A DNA stretch of 64,000 bases, taken from contig NZ_CANMXB010000001.1 in the NCBI RefSeq assembly GCF_947501785.1, positions 2,918,501 to 2,982,500 on the forward strand, written 5' to 3'. Origin of the DNA: an uncultured Litoreibacter sp. (GTDB lineage: Bacteria > Pseudomonadota > Alphaproteobacteria > Rhodobacterales > Rhodobacteraceae). Made by a program: the position numbers and the translations under genes. The stretch's first letter is position 1. Every line of letters begins with the position of its first letter. Of the stretch, positions 33,897 through 41,365 are shown in pieces. The notes beneath the pieces were generated by a model that worked only from the letters and a program-made list of their open reading frames with translations, was not told the origin of the DNA and made no database searches.

Positions 33897-34720
33897 AAGA
33901 CCAACGCCTGACACCCGCAAATGAACGGGTTGCCGCGTCCTTCCTGAAGGGCCAGGTGGACGCGCCCCGCTATGTAGACGGCCTCAACCGGCATTGCGGC
34001 GCGGCCGCCGCCGACATGGTCAAGGTGCCGGGCGGTTCGCGTATTTCCCAGCTGGTCCATGGAGACGCGTTTCTGGCGTTGGAGGACCGTGACGGATTTG
34101 CGTTCGGCCAAAGCCAGCATGACGGGTATTGCGGCTACGTGCGGAGCAGTGATTTGGCCGACGCAGTGGAGCAGACGCATTGGGTCGCCGTCCCGCAGAC
34201 CCATACCTACCCCGACGCGGATATGAAGCTGATCCAAAGCGGCGCGTTGTATTTCGGGTCGCGTGTCTGCGTTGACGGGACGCAAGGCCGGTGGAGCAGG
34301 TTGCGTTCCGGCACCTATGTGCCGAGCGCGCATTTGCGCCCGTTGGGGGACTGGATGACCGACCCGGCCGAAGCTGCGGCCCAATTTTTGGGCACCCCCT
34401 ACCTTTGGGGCGGCGGCACGCGCGCGGGCATCGACTGTTCAGGGCTGGTTCAGGCCGCCTGGCGCGCCTGCGGGCTGGACTGCCCGCGTGACAGCGACAT
34501 GCAAGAAGCCCAGCTTGGCCGCGCGCTGCGGGCCGCGGAAGCCCCTGCGCGCGGCGATTTGGTGTTCTGGTCCGGGCATGTGGGCATTGTCACCGCAACC
34601 AACATGCTGTTGCACGCCAACGCCTTCCACATGTCGACCGTCTACGAACCCCTGGACGCCGCAATCGCCCGAATCGAGGCGGCGGGCAACGGCCCTGTGA
34701 CTTCGATCAGGCGGGTCTGA
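33893..34720 (+). CDS. NlpC/P60-family cysteine peptidase (murein peptide hydrolase)
   Basis: The 275-residue product has two SH3-like modules (about residues 20-150) and a C-terminal NlpC/P60 domain with the catalytic Cys in [12 protein letters not shown] and His in [15 protein letters not shown]. These enzymes cut gamma-D-Glu-diaminopimelate bonds in peptidoglycan peptides; the absence of a signal peptide suggests action on recycled peptides in the cytoplasm. It is translationally coupled to the M17 aminopeptidase, a common pairing for muropeptide recycling. Confidence 0.92.
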   Translation: MKDQRLTPANERVAASFLKGQVDAPRYVDGLNRHCGAAAADMVKVPGGSRISQLVHGDAFLALEDRDGFAFGQSQHDGYCGYVRSSDLADAVEQTHWVAVPQTHTYPDADMKLIQSGALYFGSRVCVDGTQGRWSRLRSGTYVPSAHLRPLGDWMTDPAEAAAQFLGTPYLWGGGTRAGIDCSGLVQAAWRACGLDCPRDSDMQEAQLGRALRAAEAPARGDLVFWSGHVGIVTATNMLLHANAFHMSTVYEPLDAAIARIEAAGNGPVTSIRRV

Positions 34721-34841
34721 CACCGCGCGCGGATTTCTCCCTCGGAGCAGTGTCGCGGCGCAGCGCGACCGCTTTAGGACACCGGAATGGCTGCATATTC
34801 GGCGATAACCGGCCTGTACGCTCAATTCTATTGGTCATATT

Positions 34842-34875
34842 AACGCCAAATTTGCGTTGTTTAACGCGATTTAAC
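34842..34875. promoter_or_regulatory. AACGC/GCGTT motif cluster upstream of a secreted unknown protein
   Basis: AACGC-CAAATTT-GCGTT (34842-34858) is an inverted repeat, and it is followed by TTAAC (34861-34865) and TTAAC (34871-34875). The AT-rich run is the probable promoter region of the gene starting at 34992. The TTAAC pair resembles a CtrA site but the spacing is one base short. Confidence 0.3.
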
Positions 34876-34991
34876 GTATTTGACCCGACGAACGGGTTGC
34901 CTAGATGGGGTGGCAACTTGATACTTGGGTTATGCAACGACCGGTCAATTCTGCAGCGCCGTCAAGGTTGGCGCACCAAGGGGTTCGGAAG

Positions 34992-35426
34992 ATGAAAGAA
35001 ACTTGGGCAAAGCGCCTTTCCGTCTTGGCGATGGGGGGCCTCGTGATGGCGGCGCCCGGCGCCGACGGCGCAAGCGCTCGCAGCCCCGACCGCAGCGTCG
35101 TCAGGCTGAGCTGCCCCGACGTGGGCGGCAAGGCGCTGTGCGACGCGATGGAGCAGGCCATCGCCTTTTCTGCGCCCGGCAAAGTCATCCGCCGCGTGGC
35201 CCGCGGCGACGAACAGCCCGCTGCAACCGGAGACGTCGGCGTGTCCTTCGTGATCACCGACCACAACGCGTCGCAGGTCAGCGCCCGGCTGGACCTTCAC
35301 CTGCCCGGAGCCGCCGCCAAAAAGAGCGGCCCGGATGTGAATATGAACCTGTCCCTCGAGGACACCCGCAAGCTGGCGGAGGCGCTGATTGCGTCCTCCC
35401 CACATGTCACCTCGGCCCTTCGATGA
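34992..35426 (+). CDS. Small secreted protein of unknown function
   Basis: The 144-residue product has a signal peptide (KRLSVLAMGGLVMAAPGADG) and a mature part with two cysteines (RLSCPDVGGKALCDAM), which could form a disulfide, and a beta-like segment (VGVSFVITDHNASQVSARLD). No family is recognised. The frame is open from 34905, but ATG 34992 gives the sensible signal peptide. It stands between the NlpC/P60 gene and the RTX protease. Confidence 0.65.
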   Translation: MKETWAKRLSVLAMGGLVMAAPGADGASARSPDRSVVRLSCPDVGGKALCDAMEQAIAFSAPGKVIRRVARGDEQPAATGDVGVSFVITDHNASQVSARLDLHLPGAAAKKSGPDVNMNLSLEDTRKLAEALIASSPHVTSALR

Positions 35427-35478
35427 TTACGCGTGCCGACCCCACACCAATATTTTAGCGATTAAGTGAGATAAGCTA

Positions 35479-37716
35479 GTGCCAGATAACACATTATTCC
35501 GCGGCCACCTTGATGGCTCCCACCCACCTGATTGCGACTGTGGTTGCCAGGATCATGAAGGTGGCGGTCACGACCACGCCCGTTTCTTTGAAGGGGTCGA
35601 TGCGCCCGCAAATGCCACGACGCCCTACGCCATCGGCGTTGGCGACACGTTTGTCGGCACGTTGTCATCTGCGGGCGAAGCCGACTTCGTCAGAGTTCAA
35701 CTGGTGGCGGGTGAGACTTATGTGTTCGAACTGTCTGGACAGGGGAGCGGGGATGGCACGCTGGAAGACCCCTATTTGTACCTGCTGGATTCGTCGGGCG
35801 TGTCCATTGTCGCACAAGACGACGACGACGGCCCGGGCCGCGATTCAACGATCACGTTCACCGCAACCACGAGCGGGACCTACTACTTGGTCGCTGACGC
35901 CTATATCCCCACGACCGGCCCGCTATACACCGGCACTTATGAGCTGTCGATGGACACCACCACGCCGCCGCCACCACCCGAGGTCGGGACGCTGGATGAA
36001 CTGGCCGCATTCCTGACGGATGGCTATTGGGGCGCTCGTGGGGGCCGCGCTTGGGACACATCGACCAGCAATCAGATCACCGTCAACATCACGGCGCTAA
36101 CTGCCGAGGGCCAACAGCTTGCCCGTTGGGCCTTTGAGGCCTGGGAGATGGTCGCAAATATCGAATTTGTCGAGGTCTTCGGCACTGCCGACATGACCTT
36201 TGACGATAACCAGTCGGGCGCATTTGCATCTACAGTAGCCCAGAACGGTGTGTCGCAGTCCTCCACGATCAACGTTTCGACCGCGTGGCTTGCCCAGTAC
36301 GGGACGTCAATCGACAGCTACTCCTTCTCGACCTATGTGCACGAGATCGGCCATGCGTTGGGCTTGGGTCACCAGGGTGCCTACAATGGCAGCGCGACTT
36401 ACGGCACGGACGAGACTTTCGTAAACGACAGCTATCTGGTCTCCGTCATGTCCTATTTCAGCCAGACGCAAAACACGTCTGTGCAGGGTAGCTACGGTGA
36501 GCCAATCACTGCGATGATGGCTGACCTGGTTGCGATCCAGAACCTGTACGGGGCACCTGACGCGTCCACGTCGGTCACCGCTGGCGACACGACATGGGGC
36601 GCTAATTCGAACCTCGGCAACTACCTGGAAACCTATTGGGACATCGCGCTGACCTCGGCGACAAACACGGCGGTGGACAATGGTTCGTCCACCGTTTTCA
36701 CGATCTACGATGTGAGCGGGACGGACACGGTCGATATCTCGTTTAGCTCGGTGGCCAACCGGATTGACCTGAACGAGATGGCCTATTCCGACATCGATGG
36801 TGGCGTGAACAACGTGGCCATCGGGCGCGGCGTGACGATCGAAAACGCAATCGGCGGCTCCGGCGATGACGAAATAACCGGCAACCGCGCGGGCAACGAA
36901 ATTCACGGCGGGGGCGGCAACGATACCATCCTTGGTGGCGTTGGTTTCGACACGCTGTATGGCGATGCCGGCAATGACTTCCTTGATGGCGGGTCTTTCG
37001 CGGATCAGCTGTATGGCGGCACCGGCAATGACACGCTGCTGGGCGGCGAAGGGTTCGACAACCTGTATGGCGAGGACGGCAATGACCTGCTGCTGGGCGG
37101 AGCAAGCGCTGACCGGCTGTTTGGCGGCGACGGCGATGACACGCTGCGCGCAGGCACCAACTTCGGCAGCTCGGTGGACGGGCTGGTCGGCGGCGCAGGC
37201 AATGACCGGCTGTATGGTGAAGGCGGCTTTGACACGCTGAGCGGTGGCACCGGCAATGACTACCTCAATGGTGGTGCGCAGGCCGACAACCTGTTCGGCG
37301 AAACAGGCGCTGATATCCTTCTGGGAGGCGCGGGTTTTGACCGGCTGTTTGGCGGCGTCGGCAATGACAACCTGGACGGCGGCGAGGGCACGGATTCGCT
37401 TTATGGCGGCGCCGGGTTCGACATCCTGAACGGCGGTACCGGCAACGATTTGCTGGTGGGCAACTTCAACGCCGATACCTTTGTCTTCGACAATGGGCAC
37501 GGCCAGGACATCATTCGCGACTTCGACGCCTTGAGCGCGGCGGAGCGCATTGATTTCTCGAACCTGTCCTCGATGAACAATTTCGGCCAGGTCCAAGGGG
37601 CCATGTCGACGGTAAATGGCGGCGCAGATGTGCTGATCGACACCGGCGGCGGCAATTCGATCCTGCTGGAAGGTGTGTCCATTGGAGATCTGGACGCCTC
37701 TGACTTCATCTTCTGA
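35479..37716 (+). CDS. RTX metalloprotease, peptidase M10 (serralysin-like)
   Basis: The 745-residue protein has no signal peptide. After a Cys/His-rich leader (DCDCGCQDHEGGGHDH) comes a PPC-like beta domain (about residues 50-155), a linker of prolines, an M10 catalytic domain with zinc motif HEIGHALGLGH (about 288) and Met-turn SVMSYF (about 323), then glycine-rich RTX calcium repeats (about 458-664) and a terminal GHGQDIIRDFD ... DASDFIF signal. This is the form exported by type I secretion, whose ABC and membrane-fusion genes are not in the window. The start is GTG 35479 with a weak ribosome site. It is followed by a terminator. Confidence 0.93.
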   Translation: MPDNTLFRGHLDGSHPPDCDCGCQDHEGGGHDHARFFEGVDAPANATTPYAIGVGDTFVGTLSSAGEADFVRVQLVAGETYVFELSGQGSGDGTLEDPYLYLLDSSGVSIVAQDDDDGPGRDSTITFTATTSGTYYLVADAYIPTTGPLYTGTYELSMDTTTPPPPPEVGTLDELAAFLTDGYWGARGGRAWDTSTSNQITVNITALTAEGQQLARWAFEAWEMVANIEFVEVFGTADMTFDDNQSGAFASTVAQNGVSQSSTINVSTAWLAQYGTSIDSYSFSTYVHEIGHALGLGHQGAYNGSATYGTDETFVNDSYLVSVMSYFSQTQNTSVQGSYGEPITAMMADLVAIQNLYGAPDASTSVTAGDTTWGANSNLGNYLETYWDIALTSATNTAVDNGSSTVFTIYDVSGTDTVDISFSSVANRIDLNEMAYSDIDGGVNNVAIGRGVTIENAIGGSGDDEITGNRAGNEIHGGGGNDTILGGVGFDTLYGDAGNDFLDGGSFADQLYGGTGNDTLLGGEGFDNLYGEDGNDLLLGGASADRLFGGDGDDTLRAGTNFGSSVDGLVGGAGNDRLYGEGGFDTLSGGTGNDYLNGGAQADNLFGETGADILLGGAGFDRLFGGVGNDNLDGGEGTDSLYGGAGFDILNGGTGNDLLVGNFNADTFVFDNGHGQDIIRDFDALSAAERIDFSNLSSMNNFGQVQGAMSTVNGGADVLIDTGGGNSILLEGVSIGDLDASDFIF

Positions 37717-37740
37717 TCTGAAGACCGAAATACATTCAAT

Positions 37741-37776
37741 CGGCGGCGTATGGTGTGGACCTTGCGCCGCCGTTTT
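37741..37776 (+). terminator. Terminator of the RTX protease gene
   Basis: CGGCGGCG (37741-37748) and CGCCGCCG (37765-37772) form a perfect 8-bp stem with a 16-base loop, followed by TTTT, 24 bases after the protease stop. The T-run is on the + strand, so it terminates the protease and does not need to serve the convergent rfbA. Confidence 0.8.
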
Positions 37777-38649
37777 CTATTTCAGCAAGTCGCGCAGATA
37801 TTTGCCGTAATCGTTCTTGCTGAATTGCTCCGCACGGGCCAGCAGGTCGGCGTCACTGATCCAGCCCAGCTCATGCGCGATTTCTTCAAGGCACCCGGTT
37901 TGCTGCGCCTGACGTTTGGTTAGCGTGCGCACGAAATTTCCCGCATCCAGCAAGGACCCATGCGTGCCGGTGTCGAGCCAGGCATAGCCGCGCCCCATAC
38001 GGTTTACCGTCAACTTGCCCATTTGCAGATACATCTCCAGAAGTGACGTTATCTCCAACTCTCCTCGCTCGGAGGGAACAACCTGCTTGGCGAGCGCTGG
38101 CGCGTCGCCGTCGAGAAAGTAAAGGCCCGTCACAGCGTAGTTTGACGGCGGCACCTTCGGCTTTTCGATGATACTTTGCGCCGTCCCGTCGTCATCAAAC
38201 GCGACCACGCCGTACCGTTCCGGGTCAGCCACGTGGTAGCCGAAAATTGTGCCACCATCGCTGCGGGCATCCGCTTCGGCCAGCAGCTCGGGCAGCCCGT
38301 GGCCGAAAAATATGTTGTCCCCCAGCACCAGCGCCGAGGGCGCGCCTGCCAGAAACTCTTCGGCCAGCAGATAGGCCTGCGCCAGCCCGTCGGGGCTTTC
38401 CTGCACCAGATAGGTGAAGGACACCCCCCACTGGCTTCCGTCGCCAAGGGTGCGCACGAACTGGTCCTGATCATGCGGGGTGGTGATGATCGCGATCTCG
38501 CGAATGCCCGCCAACATAAGCACCGAGATCGGGTAGTAGATCATCGGCTTGTCATAGACCGGCAGAAGCTGCTTGGAGACGCCCATCGTGATCGGAAAGA
38601 GCCGCGTACCGGACCCCCCGGCCAGAATGATACCTTTGCGTTGCTTCAT
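37777..38649 (-). CDS. rfbA: Glucose-1-phosphate thymidylyltransferase RfbA
   Basis: RfbA makes dTDP-glucose from dTTP and glucose-1-phosphate, the first step to dTDP-L-rhamnose. The 290-residue product has the nucleotidyltransferase motifs GIILAGGSGTRLFPIT, SKQLLPVYDKPMIYYP, ALVLGDNIFFGHGL and SIIEKP. The start at ATG 38649 overlaps rfbD by four bases; longer reading to 38739 is unlike the family. It is the last gene of rfbC-rfbB-rfbD-rfbA. Confidence 0.96.
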   Translation of the reverse strand: MKQRKGIILAGGSGTRLFPITMGVSKQLLPVYDKPMIYYPISVLMLAGIREIAIITTPHDQDQFVRTLGDGSQWGVSFTYLVQESPDGLAQAYLLAEEFLAGAPSALVLGDNIFFGHGLPELLAEADARSDGGTIFGYHVADPERYGVVAFDDDGTAQSIIEKPKVPPSNYAVTGLYFLDGDAPALAKQVVPSERGELEITSLLEMYLQMGKLTVNRMGRGYAWLDTGTHGSLLDAGNFVRTLTKRQAQQTGCLEEIAHELGWISDADLLARAEQFSKNDYGKYLRDLLK

Positions 38650-39512
38650 TTGAGGGCTCCGAGTTCTGACAGGATTTGGCCAAGGGATGCGCGCCAATCC
38701 GGCCGCGAAATGGCGAAAGTGCTTTGGGTGCTGGTGCAATCCAGCCGCGAATTCAGCGGCCGGGTGGCAGGGGTCGGGTAATCTTCGCTGGGAATGTCCA
38801 CGACCTCGGTGTTCAGGCCGGATTGCGCAAATATCTGGCGGGCAAAATCCGCCCAGCTTACATCTGGCGCCCCGGCGAAGTGATAGGTTCCGGCCTTGCC
38901 GGGGTCCGCGGCCAGCTGGGCCGCAATGTTGAGGCAGGCGGTTGCGATCTCTCGTGCGCCGGTGGGGCCGCCGACCTGATCGGCGACGATGGTCAACCGG
39001 TCGCGTTCCGCACCGAGGCGCAGCATGGTTTTGACGAAGTTATTGCCATGGGCCGAGACCACCCAACTGGTCCGCAATATCGCATGCGTAGCGCCGGAGG
39101 CGCGGATTGCGGCTTCTCCCGCCAGTTTGGTGCGGCCATAGGCGCTGAGTGGCGCGGTGGGCGCGTCAGGCGCCCGCGGGGCTTGGCCCTTGCCTTCAAA
39201 GACGTAGTCGGTCGACAGATGGACCATGGGGATGCCCAACTCGGCGCAGGCTGTTGCCATTGCGCCGGGGGCGTCCCCGTTCACCCGCTGTGCGTTCGCT
39301 TCATCGCCTTCCGCCTGATCAACCGCAGTGTAGGCCGCGGCATTGATGACGGCGGAGGGTGCGTGCGTTCTGACCGCGGCGTTGCAGGCGTCAGGATTGG
39401 ACAGATCCACCTCTTCGCGGCCGAGGAAGATCGCATCGGGCGCAAGGCCGCGCAACTCGGTCGCGACTTGCCCAGTCTTGCCGAACACCAGAAGGGTCTT
39501 AGGGTTGCTCAT
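38646..39512 (-). CDS. rfbD: dTDP-4-dehydrorhamnose reductase RfbD
   Basis: RfbD reduces dTDP-4-dehydro-L-rhamnose to dTDP-L-rhamnose with NADPH. The 288-residue SDR-extended protein has VFGKTGQVATEL, NAAAYTAVDQAE, LSTDYVFEG and the YGRTKLAGE active-site Tyr-Lys. It lies 49 bases after rfbB and overlaps rfbA by four bases. Confidence 0.96.
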   Translation of the reverse strand: MSNPKTLLVFGKTGQVATELRGLAPDAIFLGREEVDLSNPDACNAAVRTHAPSAVINAAAYTAVDQAEGDEANAQRVNGDAPGAMATACAELGIPMVHLSTDYVFEGKGQAPRAPDAPTAPLSAYGRTKLAGEAAIRASGATHAILRTSWVVSAHGNNFVKTMLRLGAERDRLTIVADQVGGPTGAREIATACLNIAAQLAADPGKAGTYHFAGAPDVSWADFARQIFAQSGLNTEVVDIPSEDYPTPATRPLNSRLDCTSTQSTFAISRPDWRASLGQILSELGALK

Positions 39513-39561
39513 ATCGATCTACAATTATCACAACTAAATCAGATGTATAAGTTGGCGTCGC

Positions 39562-40602
39562 TTAGGCCTTGGTGCCAAGCCGGGTGCCCACCCCGTCGCG
39601 GTTTTGCAGGGCGCGCCACCAGTCCTCGTTTTCCAGGTACCAATTGACGGTCTTTTCCAGGCCCTGCTCAAGCGTCACTGACGGACGCCAGTCCAGCTCG
39701 TCGCGGATGCGGGTCGGGTCGATGGCGTAGCGCAGGTCGTGGCCGGGGCGGTCGGCGACGAAGGTGATCAGCTCTGAATAGGGGGTGTCCTGCGGGCGGA
39801 GCCGGTCCAGAATGGCGCAGATGTTGCGGACAATGTCGATGTTCGTCGCCTCGTTCTCTCCGCCGATATTGTAGCTGCGCCCGAGCACGCCGTTTTCCAA
39901 CACGCACAAAAGCGCATCAGCATGATCTTCCACATAGAGCCAGTCGCGCACATTTTCGCCAGCGCCGTAGACCGGAATGGATTTCCCCGCGAGCGCGTTC
40001 AGGATCACCACCGGGATCAGTTTTTCGGGGAAGTGGTAGGGGCCGTAATTGTTCGAGCAATTCGTCATCACCACGGGCAGGCCGTAGGTCTCTGCCCAGG
40101 CGCGTACCAAATGGTCGGAGGCAGCCTTTGACGCAGAATAGGGACTGTTTGGCGCGTAGGGAGTGTCTTCCGTGAACATCCCGTCCGCACCCAGAGAACC
40201 GTAGACCTCGTCAGTGGAGACGTGGTGGAACCGAAAATCTTGCGGCTTGCCCTGACCTTCCCAAAAATCACGCGCGGCCTGAAGCAGCTGGAAGGTGCCG
40301 TCGATATTGGTCGAGATGAAGTCGCCGGGCCCGTCAATGGAACGATCAACATGCGATTCCGCCGCGAGGTGCATCACCGCGTCGGGCTGGTGTTGTGCGA
40401 AGATACGTTTCAAGGCCGCCGGATCGCGGATGTCGGCCTGCTCAAACGCGTAGCCTGGCGTATCCGCGACGCTTGCGACGTTGGCGGGGCAGGCGGCATA
40501 GGTCAGCGCGTCGAGGTTGACCACATCATGCTCGCGCGAGATGGCGAGACGGACCACCGCAGAGCCGATAAACCCGGCCCCACCGGTAACCAAAATCTTC
40601 AT
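39562..40602 (-). CDS. rfbB: dTDP-glucose 4,6-dehydratase RfbB
   Basis: RfbB converts dTDP-glucose to dTDP-4-keto-6-deoxyglucose. The 346-residue SDR protein has [41 protein letters not shown] and the [11 protein letters not shown] catalytic Tyr-Lys. The ATG at 40602 overlaps the rfbC stop by four bases and follows a GGGAAGGG site. Confidence 0.97.
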   Translation of the reverse strand: MKILVTGGAGFIGSAVVRLAISREHDVVNLDALTYAACPANVASVADTPGYAFEQADIRDPAALKRIFAQHQPDAVMHLAAESHVDRSIDGPGDFISTNIDGTFQLLQAARDFWEGQGKPQDFRFHHVSTDEVYGSLGADGMFTEDTPYAPNSPYSASKAASDHLVRAWAETYGLPVVMTNCSNNYGPYHFPEKLIPVVILNALAGKSIPVYGAGENVRDWLYVEDHADALLCVLENGVLGRSYNIGGENEATNIDIVRNICAILDRLRPQDTPYSELITFVADRPGHDLRYAIDPTRIRDELDWRPSVTLEQGLEKTVNWYLENEDWWRALQNRDGVGTRLGTKA

Positions 40603-41165
40603 GGCGAGGGCCCTTCCCAACTAAACGGCGTGTCAAACTCCGCCAAGGGAGGAGCGGCGGCATCCTTGTCCGACAGGACCGGCGTGCCGTCAAACCCCCA
40701 ATCCACACCGCAACTGTCCCAACGCACCGCCCCGTCAGAGGCAGGTGCGTAGTAGTTGCTGCATTTGTAGATGATCTCTGTGTCGTCGGTCAGCGTCAGA
40801 AACCCATGCGCAAACCCTTCCGGGACCAACAGCTGACGGCCATTCACAGCGCTGAGCTCATAGGCGACTGATTGCCCAAAGGTGGGTGAGCCCGCGCGGA
40901 TATCGACGGCCACGTCCAGCAGCGCCCCGCGTCCGCATCGCACCAGCTTTGCCTGCGCATCCGGGGGGGCCTGAAAATGCAGACCTCGTATCGTGCCTTT
41001 CGACGCCGAGACAGAGTGATTGTCCTGCACAAAGTCATAATCGAGCCCATGCGCGGCCATTTCCCTGCGGCTCCAGCTTTCAGAGAAGAAACCGCGTGCG
41101 TCGCCGAATCTTGGAGGGGTGATCAACATGACACCCGGCAAAATGGTCTTTTCTACGTCCAGCAA
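40599..41165 (-). CDS. rfbC: dTDP-4-dehydrorhamnose 3,5-epimerase RfbC
   Basis: RfbC epimerises C3 and C5 of the 4-keto intermediate. The 188-residue cupin-fold protein has [48 protein letters not shown] and [11 protein letters not shown], the family core. I choose the TTG start 41165 because AGAGG lies seven bases upstream and the length becomes normal; the frame stays open to 41243. This is the first gene of the rhamnose operon, divergent from the second RTX gene. Confidence 0.94.
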   Translation of the reverse strand: MLDVEKTILPGVMLITPPRFGDARGFFSESWSRREMAAHGLDYDFVQDNHSVSASKGTIRGLHFQAPPDAQAKLVRCGRGALLDVAVDIRAGSPTFGQSVAYELSAVNGRQLLVPEGFAHGFLTLTDDTEIIYKCSNYYAPASDGAVRWDSCGVDWGFDGTPVLSDKDAAAPPLAEFDTPFSWEGPSP

Positions 41166-41365
41166 CGCAATTCCTCTCGGCCTGTTAGCCTGCCTATAGC
41201 AGTCCGCCCCAACGATGTCACTTGGCCCAGGGGGCATGCTCAATTTGCAGCGGTTTCACCTCAATTTGTCAGCAAAAGTCGCAGTACAGACACCTTCTGA
41301 AACAGAATTTTGCCTTCCGTCACGGGGAAACAAATGGCCAATCAATCGCAATGACGGGGGCCGCG

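Noticed and set aside
34861-34875. TTAAC pair as a CtrA site
   Set aside because: CtrA sites have TTAA-N7-TTAA; here the spacing is six, so the match is not good enough.
35427-35478. Possible promoter for the RTX protease
   Set aside because: Only 52 bases, AT-rich in part, but no clear -35/-10 pair; not listed as a feature.
36850-37470. Tandem DNA repeats that could suggest a CRISPR or satellite array
   Set aside because: They are glycine/aspartate codon repeats of RTX units inside an intact reading frame; spacers are not unique and no cas genes are present.
36307-37596. 429-codon open frame on the minus strand
   Set aside because: Antisense shadow of the RTX repeats; valine/alanine-rich repetitive product without any family signal, opposite a clear M10-RTX gene.
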